DNA of 64,000 bases from Paenibacillus glacialis (GCF_001637205.1 NZ_LVJH01000070.1:372001-436000), one strand, 5' to 3'. Positions 52,871-61,309 are shown, counted from the stretch's first letter. The notes: generated from the sequence alone by a model not told the origin. Made by a program: numbers and translations.

Positions 52871-53168
52871 CCTCAAAACACAAAAAACGCCCCTGAATAT
52901 TCAGGGACGATTATATCGCGGTACCACCCTGGTTATCGCCTCAGTCCAAGTCATCCACTCGTCCATGTCTAGCGATCGCCTTTGTTACGGCTTCTAACGG
53001 GGTCCACCCGATGAATTTAGCTCACACTCCGAAATTAGCTTTCGGACGGTTACACTTTCAGACTCTCTCAGCCTTCATGACTATATACCATAAAGGAGTC
53101 TGTTCTCTGGTTAAGGAACACCGTCGTACTTCATTTCATCGTCGATTTGTCATTTTTTGCTCATTATC
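52871..53168 (-). ncRNA. T-box leader (riboswitch) of alaS
   Basis: About 300 bases between the alaS promoter and gene. The conserved T-box AGGGTGGTACCGCG is present on the minus strand (52930-52917), followed by a terminator with arms CGTCCCTGA/TCAGGGGCG and six T (52909-52881). The upstream region folds into paired segments fitting stem I to III. An alanine codon in the specifier loop is expected; GCT in GAAGGCTGAG is a candidate, but I cannot confirm the loop. Confidence 0.92.
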
Positions 53169-53174
53169 AGTACA

Positions 53175-53203
53175 AGTATATAGACGTCGCTTGCTTCTGT
53201 CAA
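53175..53203 (-). promoter_or_regulatory. Promoter of the alaS T-box transcript
   Basis: TTGACA (53203-53198) and TATACT (53180-53175) on the minus strand, separated by exactly 17 bases; transcription would begin near 53168. Confidence 0.85.
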
Positions 53204-53210
53204 TCCAGCA

Positions 53211-54278
53211 TCACACGGTCTTTCGCTTGATATAATAAGCGAAGAGATGCTGAATAATAACTTTAACAACAGCCAATAGAGGAACAGCAAGAATAAGTCC
53301 TACGACACCTGCAATTTCTCCACCGACTAATAACGCAAATATAATAAGTACAGGATGCAAATGTAGCTTCCTACCTACAACTTGAGGAGAAATTACATTA
53401 CTCTCCATCACTTGACACACGGTATTGACTACAATCACTAGCAGTACCATTTTGAAAGATACCGTAGATGCCATTACAACCGCGGGCGCTGCTCCTAGGA
53501 AGGGGCCCAGATAAGGAACGACATTAAAAACTGCGACTACACTCGCAAGCAATAGTGCATAAGGCATACCGATGATCATATACCCGATATAAGCAAACAC
53601 GCCAATAATAAGACAGACCATGAACTGACCACGGACATAACTACCCAGTGCGCTATCGATTTCTTTTAACACAACAACGATGGTCTTTCGTCCTGAACGC
53701 GGTAAGTAGGATACCACCGTCCGTTCGAACACATCGAAATCCTTTAAAATATAAAATATAAGAAAAGGTACAATAAATATGTTGAGAACCACATTAATTG
53801 TATTTCCAATATTATTCATGAAAGCAGATATTCCATGTGCCAGTCGATCTTCCCACTGAAAGAACCAATCCATAACACCTGCTCGGACCCCTGATGGAAG
53901 AAGATTAGAATTTAAATTCGTCACGAAACTTTGAGCATGCATGGTCATCTCTGGAAGGTGCTCATTCAATTCATCTAGCTGCTCAATAAACATAGGGATC
54001 ATATTCATGAGAATGACCACGAGGCAGGATATGAACACTGCATATATGAGAAGGACAGCTATAATACGTGGTACTTTTCGATTCTGAAGCATACTTACGA
54101 CCGGATTAAGAACATACGATATGATCATGGCTACCATAAATGGAGCAAGAATGACTTTTAGAAAATGATAGATATTCATAAATAAAGGACGTAGTAACCA
54201 TATAAAATATATAATAATCAGACCTAGAAGTACCCAAATCATTAATCGAAACCATTTGTTGTGTGACATGGATTCCAA
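53211..54278 (-). CDS. yrrI: AI-2E family transporter (YrrI)
   Basis: Second AI-2E permease in the window, 355 residues with about eight helices; VLNPVVSMLQNRKVPRI, VVPYLGPFLGAAPAVVMAS and the C-terminal ISPQVVGRKLHLHPVLIIFALLVGG (in part) are family hallmarks. Its position just upstream of alaS matches yrrI of B. subtilis. The start is TTG 54278, eight bases after AGGAGG; the ATG 12 bases downstream is too far from that site. Its end lies within the alaS promoter. Confidence 0.88.
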   Translation of the reverse strand: MESMSHNKWFRLMIWVLLGLIIIYFIWLLRPLFMNIYHFLKVILAPFMVAMIISYVLNPVVSMLQNRKVPRIIAVLLIYAVFISCLVVILMNMIPMFIEQLDELNEHLPEMTMHAQSFVTNLNSNLLPSGVRAGVMDWFFQWEDRLAHGISAFMNNIGNTINVVLNIFIVPFLIFYILKDFDVFERTVVSYLPRSGRKTIVVVLKEIDSALGSYVRGQFMVCLIIGVFAYIGYMIIGMPYALLLASVVAVFNVVPYLGPFLGAAPAVVMASTVSFKMVLLVIVVNTVCQVMESNVISPQVVGRKLHLHPVLIIFALLVGGEIAGVVGLILAVPLLAVVKVIIQHLFAYYIKRKTV

Positions 54279-54380
54279 CCGTTCTTCCTCCTTTTCGGAC
54301 TAGCTTCTACAAGTAGTATATGTACAGAACTTGCAGAATAATCTATAGAAGGACACTCTTCAATTATATTATGCTATGCA

Positions 54381-54433
54381 AAAACACCTCTGATTCACTG
54401 CCAAAAGTATTGGCCACGAATCAAAGGTGTTTA
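54381..54433 (-). terminator. Terminator after the zinc-ribbon gene
   Basis: AAACACCT/AGGTGTTT with inner TGATTC/GAATCA and GCCAA/TTGGC pairs is a long stem; the minus-strand product ends in five T. It separates the upstream genes from yrrI. Confidence 0.88.
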
Positions 54434-54464
54434 AGGGTATGTAAGAAATACATGACACAGGTAT

Positions 54465-54552
54465 ATAGAATGTACTAAAGTTTGCGCTCACAAGTTCAAT
54501 CATTTTCTAAAAAAATCATGAATGATTAGGGTTCGTCTTTAGTTCAATCTAT
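54465..54552. repeat. 88-bp inverted-repeat element, copy B
   Basis: The ends ATAGAATGTACTAAAG (54465-54480) and CTTTAGTTCAATCTAT (54537-54552) are complementary with two mismatches. The interior shares GCGCTCACAAGTTCAATCAT and CGTCTTTAGTTCAAT with the element at 21684-21770. It lies 18 bases past the stop codon of the zinc-ribbon gene, in the same orientation as copy A relative to its upstream gene. Confidence 0.8.
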
Positions 54553-54570
54553 TTAGTTAACCTCATACAA

Positions 54571-54783
54571 TTAAGAAGAGACATGTATATGAGGAAAATC
54601 CTGAGGAATTTCTTCAGCACCAAAGAATAAATCATCCAGAGAACTCAATGTTCCATCTTCCTCTACTTGGTATACGGACATTTTCTCTCCGTTAACCGTT
54701 AGTTCGATGAAACAACCCCAGCAATAGAACTGATGAGATCCAATCTTTCCGATATCTTTCGAATTACAATTAGGACACTTCAT
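54571..54783 (-). CDS. Small zinc-ribbon protein of unknown function
   Basis: About 70 residues. A CPNC...CWGC zinc-ribbon occupies residues 2-26, followed by a short beta segment (ELTVNGEKMSVYQVEEDG) and an acidic tail. The start is ATG 54783, five bases after AGGTGA; a GTG nine bases upstream is also in frame. It is directly downstream of the PRC-barrel gene, five bases apart, so co-transcribed. It recalls the small proteins near yrrD in B. subtilis, but I cannot name a function. Confidence 0.75.
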   Translation of the reverse strand: MKCPNCNSKDIGKIGSHQFYCWGCFIELTVNGEKMSVYQVEEDGTLSSLDDLFFGAEEIPQDFPHIHVSS

Positions 54784-54788
54784 TATTT

Positions 54789-55313
54789 TCACCTATCCGC
54801 TTCCAGAATAAGTGGCTTTATTAAACGTTCCTCGCTCATCGGAGGTACTATAATAGCATCTTCTCCAACAACCATATCGGACGTACAAGGTAGCCACTTT
54901 CGTCCTTCAATTATATCTGTGACAAAACCATCACTTATTTCCAGACCTACTATTGTATTGCCCACTTCCTGGTCAATATAAACATCTGATATCCTGCCAA
55001 GTATGAGACCTTCCTCCGTTATGACAGGTAAATCTTTCAGCTTATTCTTCCCCAGAGAATAGGTGAACTGTATGTTGTCGGCTTTCGTCTTACGAACAGC
55101 CTGTTGATTACGAATCATTACGGCATCTTCACCGTAAGCGACAATATCATTCCAATCGATTGTGTTAACCATATTGGAGAATAACGCTTTACGTTCAAGT
55201 TCACAGCCCACAATTGTCCAATGGGCATCTAATATGAAATCGCATACTTTGCCAATCTCCTTGCCCACTTCCACATCAAACACCGAAATTCCAATCATTT
55301 CTTGAAGCTTCAA
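54789..55313 (-). CDS. PRC-barrel domain protein (YrrD-like)
   Basis: Protein of about 174 residues with two PRC-barrel domains in tandem: the first begins with KLQEMIGISVFDVEVGKEIGKV and the second with LKDLPVITEEGLILGRISDVYID. Such small beta-barrels often bind RNA or proteins; in B. subtilis YrrD occupies the same region. The start is TTG 55313 with GAGGAGG nine bases before it; the open frame extends to 55370 but without a ribosome site or similarity. It is followed closely by the zinc-ribbon gene. Confidence 0.85.
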   Translation of the reverse strand: MKLQEMIGISVFDVEVGKEIGKVCDFILDAHWTIVGCELERKALFSNMVNTIDWNDIVAYGEDAVMIRNQQAVRKTKADNIQFTYSLGKNKLKDLPVITEEGLILGRISDVYIDQEVGNTIVGLEISDGFVTDIIEGRKWLPCTSDMVVGEDAIIVPPMSEERLIKPLILEADR

Positions 55314-55439
55314 GGCAAGAACCCTCCTCACCATCATCAATTTGAAATCACAGCAGCTATTTTCGTACATTGATTGCTATAACATGATTTCTTGGATGAA
55401 ATGGAAACTATTCATACCTCCTTATCCATCGTCGGGGAA

Positions 55440-56597
55440 TTACCTATGATCTCTCTTACGTATACGCTGAAGAATGGTTCCAATAATTCGGGCAGTACAT
55501 TCCATATCTTCAATAGTATTACCCAAACCATAGCTAAATCGAATCGCCGACTTCAAAATTTCCTCAGGAAGTTTCATAGCTTTCAGTACATGCGATAATT
55601 CTAATGAACCAGAAGTACAAGCCGATCCACTTGCTGCAGCAATTCCTTCCATATCCATACTCATGAGAAGTGTCTCCGAATCGACTTCAGGAAAGCTAAT
55701 ATTGAGAATGTGTGGTAGAAATTCCGTAGAATGACCGTTCACGATATAGAATTCACGACCAACTTCCCGTTCTAATGCACCCAGCAATGTATCTCTAAGC
55801 AGTAAATAATAGTCGTATCGAACTTGGAATTGGTCATATACAAGCTCGATTGCTTTGGAAAAGCCTACAGTACCAGCAATATTCTCTGTTCCTGCACGAC
55901 GTTTCTTCTCCTGAAGCCCCCCATACAACTGAGCATTCAATTGTATACCACGACGAACATAAAGTGCCCCAACGCCTTGAGGACCATTAATCTTATGTGC
56001 TGAGAAGCTCATAAGGTCAACAGCCAACTCTCTACAAGAAATCGGAACAGCACCTAATGCCTGCACCGCATCTACATGAAACAGAATACCTCGACTACGT
56101 GCTAATTCACCTATCTCATGGATAGGCTGGATAGTACCTACCTCATTGTTACCATACATGATACTGATCAGGATGGTTTCCTCTGTGATTGCATTCTCTA
56201 GATCCGTTAGATTAATTCGACCTGTGGAATCTACAGGAAGATATGTAATCTGGAAACCTTCACGTTCCAGTTGATCACATGTATGCAAGATAGCATGATG
56301 CTCAATGCAAGAAGTAATAATATGCTTACCTTTGTGGCTTAATAATGAAGATACCCCAAATAAGGCTAAATTATCACTTTCTGTTCCCCCACCTGTAAAT
56401 ACAAGTTCATCAGGGTAACAATCCAACAAAGCACAAGCTCGATCTCGTGCTCCGTTCAACATACGTTTAGCACTTCTTCCAAACGTATGTACACTTGAAG
56501 CATTACCATATTGTTCAGTCATAATCTTCATCATGACACTAGCTACCTCTGGATGAATAGGTGTAGAAGCCGCATGGTCCAAATAAATTGAATTCAT
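55440..56597 (-). CDS. Cysteine desulfurase (IscS/NifS family, YrvO-like)
   Basis: PLP enzyme of about 385 residues that takes sulphur from cysteine for thio-tRNA or iron-sulphur synthesis. N-terminal IYLDHAASTPIHPEV, PLP-binding His region SSCIEHHAILHT, PLP-lysine in SFSAHKINGPQG, and active Cys in GSACTSGSLELSH are all visible. The start is ATG 56597 after GGCGGTGG. In B. subtilis yrvO is directly followed by mnmA (tRNA 2-thiolation), but here PRC-barrel and zinc-ribbon genes follow, so its acceptor is not evident from the neighbourhood. Confidence 0.92.
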   Translation of the reverse strand: MNSIYLDHAASTPIHPEVASVMMKIMTEQYGNASSVHTFGRSAKRMLNGARDRACALLDCYPDELVFTGGGTESDNLALFGVSSLLSHKGKHIITSCIEHHAILHTCDQLEREGFQITYLPVDSTGRINLTDLENAITEETILISIMYGNNEVGTIQPIHEIGELARSRGILFHVDAVQALGAVPISCRELAVDLMSFSAHKINGPQGVGALYVRRGIQLNAQLYGGLQEKKRRAGTENIAGTVGFSKAIELVYDQFQVRYDYYLLLRDTLLGALEREVGREFYIVNGHSTEFLPHILNISFPEVDSETLLMSMDMEGIAAASGSACTSGSLELSHVLKAMKLPEEILKSAIRFSYGLGNTIEDMECTARIIGTILQRIRKRDHR

Positions 56598-57006
56598 TAT
56601 ATAGCCACCGCCTATTGAAATTAAATATAGAACATCTTGTTTCATTAGTCGCCAGCATTTACGACCATTCATTAATGTTATTATATCCGTTTTTTAAAAG
56701 TATAATAGCTTCTGTTTTATCGTCCACATTCGTAGGTATTCGCAGGGAATGTTATTTTTTTAGTGATTTTTTAGACGAAATCATTCCAATAAGATCAACT
56801 ATACTTATCTCTATTATAACCACAATCGGAATCCGCTGTCACTGCGACCCATTAATGCTACCTTGGATCAACGAACTATTGTTAGTATTTCATTACAAAC
56901 TTCACTATGCTATTCCTTTTAGAAAACATCTCTTCTTTCATTTCCCTTCATTATAATGCATTGGGAAAATTCGTAGGTACGATTAGAAGAGTATGGATAT
57001 AGAACT
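56598..57006. other. Intergenic region upstream of the cysteine desulfurase gene
   Basis: About 410 AT-rich bases. On the minus strand GTGACA (56842-56837) and TATAAT (56818-56813) are 18 bases apart, a possible promoter for the cysteine desulfurase gene with a 200-base leader. A plus-strand open frame at 56588-56956 has no ribosome site and no recognisable features. I see no gene. Confidence 0.45.
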
Positions 57007-57339
57007 TCACTCAGCAGAAATTATATCTTTAATCTGTACCCATTGCCACTCACCTATCCCCATCGCCAGTTTTATCTCCCTTCGGTACGTCTGCACTACA
57101 GTAACCACCCCTTGTAGCTCGATTACCTTGCGGTCCCCAAATAACTTTAGCGTGACAAAGCGACTCTCACGGAAAGACCTAGCCAAAACACCCTCTATCT
57201 GTTCAACCTCCTGTTCATCTAAATCAGGCTGGGTTACATAGCTATGTCTTAATTGATCTTCTATTATTGCCACTTTGTGTTGCGGCAGCATCATCCGACT
57301 ACTTTCCCATAAACCATTACCGTTAAGCTTCTTACTCAT
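57007..57339 (-). CDS. YolD-like protein
   Basis: Protein of 110 residues of the YolD family, which is found next to Y-family polymerases (YqjX/YqjW, YolD/UvrX) and may adapt the polymerase to its role. Family features: SSRMMLPQHKVAI near the N-terminus and the IVEL-like strand set VTLKLFGDRKVIELQGVVT (beta), then IKDIISAE. It overlaps the polymerase gene by four bases (ATGA), so translation is coupled. Confidence 0.88.
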   Translation of the reverse strand: MSKKLNGNGLWESSRMMLPQHKVAIIEDQLRHSYVTQPDLDEQEVEQIEGVLARSFRESRFVTLKLFGDRKVIELQGVVTVVQTYRREIKLAMGIGEWQWVQIKDIISAE

Positions 57340-58574
57340 TTATAATGTCCTCCGATCTTAGCGTTTCTATCAACTGCTTGACCTGCTGAAGTTAAAGAAC
57401 TAGCTCTAAGTATCGAAATTTCTCCAAAGCGCTCTTTAATCTCATCCATAACCTTATCAATAGCTCTTTGATGCTCCTTATCGTCAAACAGGCTTAACTG
57501 ATAAGATTCAGCGCTGGTTAACTCGGATAACGAAACACTCACTCTTCTAACAGGTTGCCTATCCCAATACCTATGAAAAAGTTTCTTTGCAACGTCGTAT
57601 ACCTCAGTCGTTATATTTGTAGGATCGCTTAGCTTCATTTGTCTGTGAAATCCTGTAGGATAGTCAAAATCAGCGCCAGAAATACCCACAGAAACTATAC
57701 TTCCCATTAATCCCTTTTTCCTTACTCTCCTTGAAACCTCTGTACAGATATCAAGAAGAACGGCTTCTATTTCCCATGCTTGGCTGTAATCTCTAGGAAG
57801 GGTCATCCCATTTCCAATGTCTTTCTGGACATTATGAGCTGCTAATGTTACCGGGGAGTCGTCAAGACCGTTTGCCACCCTCCAAATTACCTCACCGTTT
57901 ACGCCCCACTTGTTTCTCAGCTTAAACAAAGGTGTCTGTGCCAGATCACCGATAGTGTTTATTCCCATCTTCCACAGGTGCTTTTCCATCTTCGATCCGA
58001 TGCCCCACATGTCTTTGACCGGCTTATGCCAGATGTGTTTGTAAAGTTCGCTTTTCTGTAAATAAAATATTCCATCAGTGTTCTTTTTCGCTATCATGTC
58101 ACAGCAGAGCTTAGCGATCACTTTGTTTTCACCAATCCCTGCTCTAGCCACGACCCTTGTCGCAAGGTAGATTTTATTTTGAATTTGCCTTGCTAAATCA
58201 ATCGGATCGTCATCAAAAAAGTGTAGGCTGCCCGTGACATCTGCAAACATTTCATCAATAGAATATGGCTCAACGAGGTCCGTAAACGACTCAATTATCC
58301 TTTTTATTTGCATAGAAACATCAATGTATTCTTGCATGTGTGGCCTTACAATAATCAGCTCTGGACACTTCTTTAGAGCTTGCCATAGTGGCTCAGCAGT
58401 CGTTACCCCGAATGCTTTAGCGAGAGGACATGCTGCCAGTATAATACCCGATCTACGTTCTGGGTCTCCAGCCACTACCAATGGCTTGTTTTCATAAGAA
58501 GGTACTCTAGCCTTCTCCACACTGGCATAAAATGATTGCATGTCGATAAGCATTATTGTTCGAGACTTCTTCAT
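57336..58574 (-). CDS. Y-family DNA polymerase, UvrX/YqjW type
   Basis: Translesion DNA polymerase of 412 residues, acting in the SOS response. Motifs: IDMQSFYASVEKAR (first metal Asp), YSIDEMFADVT (catalytic Asp-Glu), GIGENKVIAKLC and the helix-hairpin-helix region MWGIGSKMEKHLWKMGINTIGDLA (in part). It lacks the extra C-terminus of DinB proteins. Its promoter TTGAAT-N18-TACACT (58641-58612) carries a LexA box in the spacer and another just downstream. With the YolD partner it forms an error-prone repair operon, often carried by prophages or plasmids, though no phage genes are visible nearby. Confidence 0.9.
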   Translation of the reverse strand: MKKSRTIMLIDMQSFYASVEKARVPSYENKPLVVAGDPERRSGIILAACPLAKAFGVTTAEPLWQALKKCPELIIVRPHMQEYIDVSMQIKRIIESFTDLVEPYSIDEMFADVTGSLHFFDDDPIDLARQIQNKIYLATRVVARAGIGENKVIAKLCCDMIAKKNTDGIFYLQKSELYKHIWHKPVKDMWGIGSKMEKHLWKMGINTIGDLAQTPLFKLRNKWGVNGEVIWRVANGLDDSPVTLAAHNVQKDIGNGMTLPRDYSQAWEIEAVLLDICTEVSRRVRKKGLMGSIVSVGISGADFDYPTGFHRQMKLSDPTNITTEVYDVAKKLFHRYWDRQPVRRVSVSLSELTSAESYQLSLFDDKEHQRAIDKVMDEIKERFGEISILRASSLTSAGQAVDRNAKIGGHYK

Positions 58575-58596
58575 CTATATTTCGCCTCCGTAAACA

Positions 58597-58641
58597 CGAA
58601 CGTCTGTTTGTAGTGTATGCGAACGAATGTTCTTTATTCAA
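58597..58641. promoter_or_regulatory. Twin LexA boxes in the divergent uvrX promoter
   Basis: GAACGAATGTTC (58621-58632) matches the Gram-positive LexA site GAAC-N4-GTTC exactly; CGAACGTCTGTTTG (58597-58610) matches CGAAC-N4-GTTCG with one mismatch. The first lies inside the spacer of the minus-strand promoter TTGAAT-N18-TACACT (58641-58636 and 58617-58612), the second just downstream. Both are also upstream of the plus-strand gene at 58718. Confidence 0.88.
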
Positions 58642-58717
58642 GAAAAATATTTTTCCAAGTAAGAAGGTTTTATACATGAATCGGCAGAATATTAAATGCA
58701 TGAACGGGAGGGATTTT

Positions 58718-58921
58718 ATGGACGTGAAGGATGAATTGCGTATAGCTGTAGCAAGTAATCAAAAAGTCGCTGTAAGGCTCCATAATGGAGAAATAATAAC
58801 CGGAGTGGCAGAAGCATTCACAGCCTCTAGCCGTGCTAAAATTAGAACTAAAGAAGGTCCTACGTGGGTGCCTTTCGCAGACATTGAACATGTTTCGAGG
58901 GTTATAAATATGCTTCGTTAA
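58718..58921 (+). CDS. Small SOS-linked protein of unknown function
   Basis: Protein of 67 residues starting at ATG 58718, six bases after GGGAGG. It reads as a compact beta protein (KVAVRLHNGEIITGVAEAFT, then AKIRTKEGPTWVPFADIEHV), similar in layout to small Sm-like or SH3-like barrels that bind nucleic acid; such proteins are found near Y-family polymerases, but I cannot name a family with certainty. It is divergent from uvrX and shares its LexA-box region, so it is likely SOS-induced. An open frame extends upstream to 58556 without support. Confidence 0.72.
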   Translation: MDVKDELRIAVASNQKVAVRLHNGEIITGVAEAFTASSRAKIRTKEGPTWVPFADIEHVSRVINMLR

Positions 58922-58924
58922 ATA

Positions 58925-58966
58925 AAAATAGAGACCCCTTTGGCGGTATGTCTCTGTGGTCTTTCG
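58925..58966 (+). terminator. Weak terminator after the small SOS-linked gene
   Basis: AGAGACC and GGTCTTT pair across a GC-containing loop close behind the stop codon. The loop contains a motif (GGCGGTATGTCTCTGTGG) that recurs in altered form near 61392. Confidence 0.5.
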
Positions 58967-59038
58967 TTTATTATTAAAATGAAAATCAGCGGTAGGGCAC
59001 CTTTCCGCCTTGATGCGTTAGATCCACAAAAGAATTAA

Positions 59039-59302
59039 CTATCTCTGATATGCTACCTTTAGATTTAACGTTGCCAGTACGTTTGAAAAAAGTCCTTCAC
59101 AACATACCATAAATAACTCTGCTGATGTATGTAATTCAATTTCTGAAATAAAAAGTCTATCATTTGGGATCATAACTTCTTTCAAAATTTTCCATAAATC
59201 TATGACACTTTGAGAATCCTGTACGTTCAAAGAAATTATTCTATCGTTAGGATGTGTGTATCTTAAATTAGTCTTGATTTTATCGTCAAGTACACAAACC
59301 AT
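59039..59302 (-). CDS. Hypothetical protein
   Basis: An 87-codon frame, reading MVCVLDDKIKTNLRYTHPND at the start and containing IDLWKILKEVMIPNDRLFIS. Codon pattern looks coding, but the ribosome site is weak (AGAAAG) and the start is uncertain. It has no signal peptide or membrane helix. I do not recognise the family. Confidence 0.45.
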   Translation of the reverse strand: MVCVLDDKIKTNLRYTHPNDRIISLNVQDSQSVIDLWKILKEVMIPNDRLFISEIELHTSAELFMVCCEGLFSNVLATLNLKVAYQR

Positions 59303-59363
59303 TTATTCGCTTTCTGCGTTCATGATTTAAAGCAGGCTATTATAGCTGGATAGTATTTGACGC

Positions 59364-59480
59364 TTACGGCGTGCTTCCTCCGTTTTCTTCAAACACATCC
59401 GAACGTGTGTCGTATCCATTGATCATTGCAAACCACGCAGCCACTCTCTGCGCAAAGAATGGATGTAAATTAAATGGGTA
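59364..59480 (-). pseudogene. Possible remnant of an M48-like peptidase C-terminus
   Basis: On the minus strand an open stretch ending with TAA at 59364 reads HPFFAQRVAAWFAMINGYDT, similar to the C-terminal tail of M48 metallopeptidases where HP...RV is conserved. No start or catalytic domain is seen, so at most this is a fragment. Confidence 0.3.
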
Positions 59481-59487
59481 CCAATAA

Positions 59488-59530
59488 AAATAAAGGAAGG
59501 AAGCATTGTTTAGCTCCCTTCCTTTATTTT
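59488..59530 (-). terminator. Terminator of the DUF3139-like gene
   Basis: AAAGGAAGG and CCTTCCTTT with inner AGC/GCT pair form a hairpin just beyond the stop codon of the small membrane protein gene. Confidence 0.75.
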
Positions 59531-59532
59531 GT

Positions 59533-59841
59533 CTAGTTATTTCCCTTCTTTAAACGTTGTGGTTTTTTAGGGTCTAATTGTGTCCAGGTCGATGCATCTC
59601 TATCTGTAAAAATATAATCAGTATCTGGGTCATCTGCAAATCTAACATATACGGGGAATTTTGGCATAGAACTAAGTTTTGCTTTAATACTAATTATATC
59701 AGATTCAGAATATCCCTCTACTGAAATCAAATGATCACTTAAGCTTTTTTCAAGTGTGTTGTACTTAATCTGAAGAGTTGCATAAATGCCAACAATAATT
59801 AGAACAGTAATTATTGTAACAATAATCACAACTTTTCTCAT
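59533..59841 (-). CDS. DUF3139-like single-pass membrane protein
   Basis: Protein of about 102 residues: a short basic start (MRKVV), one membrane helix (residues 4-23), then an extracytoplasmic domain with LEKSLSDHLISVEGYSESDI and YVRFADDPDTDYIF, the layout of the DUF3139 family. The start is ATG 59841 after AGGGGG; the open frame continues to 59904 without support. It ends in its own terminator. Function unknown; relatives are often single genes of Firmicutes. Confidence 0.72.
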   Translation of the reverse strand: MRKVVIIVTIITVLIIVGIYATLQIKYNTLEKSLSDHLISVEGYSESDIISIKAKLSSMPKFPVYVRFADDPDTDYIFTDRDASTWTQLDPKKPQRLKKGNN

Positions 59842-60008
59842 TTTTAAAATCCCCCCTTGTTCGAATCTAAGTTGAAATAGAATCAACAACAATAAAATTC
59901 TCATAGACTATAACATAGTTTGGGAGTAAAGATAATAAGTAATAAGAATAAGTTCTAAAAATACATGTAGAGCTAAAGGAAAATCTGTTAAAGGCAACTT
60001 TTTATTAG

Positions 60009-60716
60009 TTATCTAGCTGTAAATGAAGTTAAATAAATAACATTAGGAGAACTCGCTATCATTGATGGGGTGACAAATCCTCTGAGATCCGGTGTATTAT
60101 TAAGATTAAGCATGTCTAATCCTTCTCCGAAATAAAATGCTTGCCAGATAAATTTAGAACAATAATTTGGAGAGAGAGTTCCTAATTTGGCAAATGGTTC
60201 AATAGAGTATTCCTTTACAGAGCTATAGTTGTACGTGGCCCATTTAGCAGCATTTACGCCTCTTCCATCTCTAGGTCTATAAACTTTAATAGTTTCTCCA
60301 ACACCATGTCTATTCATATATCCTGTCATATTGTCTACGGTACCACCATTTACTGGTAATGTTACATGAACGACTTTAAAATTTGAGTTTACAATTCCAG
60401 TATGACCAACAATTTGAGAACTGCTCCCGAGTGTTTTTGTAGAGTAGAGAATATCTCCGATTCGCATCTCAACATTAGTTCCTGGATATGTAGGACCTGG
60501 TTCTGCAAAAAGTATAATTTGGTCTTCATTAAATTGGGTTAAGTTTTCACCTTCGTTACTATAATTATCTTCAGTTAATGCAGATTGATCAAAATTGAGA
60601 CTTTCCTGTTGATCAAAACTATTTGCGCTGACATTGGATTGCCCAACAGGCATAAAACCTACTAACATAAATAAGACTGATAAAACCAGAATGCTTTTAG
60701 CTAAAAAACTCTTCAT
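60009..60716 (-). CDS. Secreted YiiX/YycO-like permuted papain-fold protein
   Basis: About 235 residues from ATG 60716, which has an ideal AGGAGG site. A signal peptide (KSFLAKSILVLSVLFMLVG to VSA) and a short Asn/Gln-rich linker lead to a domain with GDILYSTKTL, the active His in VGHTGIVNSN, and Cys in NYCSKFIWQAF. This order of His before Cys is characteristic of the permuted NlpC/P60-like YiiX/YycO hydrolases, which may cleave cell-wall peptides or lipids. It is a single gene in an AT-rich region and may act outside the cell. Confidence 0.8.
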   Translation of the reverse strand: MKSFLAKSILVLSVLFMLVGFMPVGQSNVSANSFDQQESLNFDQSALTEDNYSNEGENLTQFNEDQIILFAEPGPTYPGTNVEMRIGDILYSTKTLGSSSQIVGHTGIVNSNFKVVHVTLPVNGGTVDNMTGYMNRHGVGETIKVYRPRDGRGVNAAKWATYNYSSVKEYSIEPFAKLGTLSPNYCSKFIWQAFYFGEGLDMLNLNNTPDLRGFVTPSMIASSPNVIYLTSFTAR

Positions 60717-61048
60717 TTTTTTTCCTCCTAAAGATATTTGTTTTAGAGATTCTATCATCATACTAAATAGGTTATTATTTACAATAGGTAAAAAGCCTTA
60801 TTATGTAATAACATGTCATTTTTTCAATGTTATAAAAAGATGATTATTGTATTATTTTGTTGTTTTATGTCATTTTATTTGTTTTTATTGAATTATTTGA
60901 GATTATTAAGGTCTATACTAATTATTTTTGATAGAGTGAAATAATGTTAATTCATGTTAGTCAAACAGAGGAAGTAGGGTGAGAAGGTTGGATTATCAAC
61001 ACGCCATGTTATTTTTCTGCTAAGGAAAATTTTCCTTACCTAAACAAA

Positions 61049-61093
61049 AAAAATACCCCACCGACCAATTAAGGTTAGCGGGGTATTTTTACC
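61049..61093. terminator. Terminator hairpin in the intergenic region
   Basis: AAAAATACCCC and GGGGTATTTTT are exact complements, with an A-rich run on one side and T's on the other. No gene ends directly before it on either strand, so it may close an unannotated transcript. Confidence 0.75.
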
Positions 61094-61207
61094 GATGTTT
61101 TCGGATTGCATAACGATGCTTTCGTATATGTTACGACTAATATAATACATTTGTGACATTCTGTAAATGAATACTATTCGCTGCTAAAGAAGAGTTTCAT
61201 TAACGCA

Positions 61208-61243
61208 CTAAGGCCCCGCCAGTGATTACCCTGCGGGGCCTTA
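61208..61243. terminator. GC-rich hairpin in the intergenic region
   Basis: AAGGCCCCGC and GCGGGGCCTT are exact complements around a 13-base loop. There is no T run, so this may be a structured RNA or a terminator relic. Confidence 0.55.
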
Positions 61244-61309
61244 CCATATACATAAGAGGTACCTTTATAGTAGAGGATGAACCTTAAAGGGAGATTATAT
61301 TGGGGTTAG
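61244..61309. repeat. Direct repeat flanking the GNAT gene, copy 1
   Basis: About 66 bases with close to 80 per cent identity by eye to 62160-62229, including the exact shared block GATGAACCTTAAAGGGAGAT and the following GGTTAG. Confidence 0.65.

Noticed and set aside
53011..53235. Plus-strand 74-codon frame upstream of alaS
   Set aside because: It lies in the T-box leader, whose pairing and conserved sequence explain the region.
56588..56956. Plus-strand 122-codon frame upstream of the cysteine desulfurase gene
   Set aside because: It overlaps the desulfurase start, has no ribosome site and its composition is that of translated AT-rich noncoding DNA.
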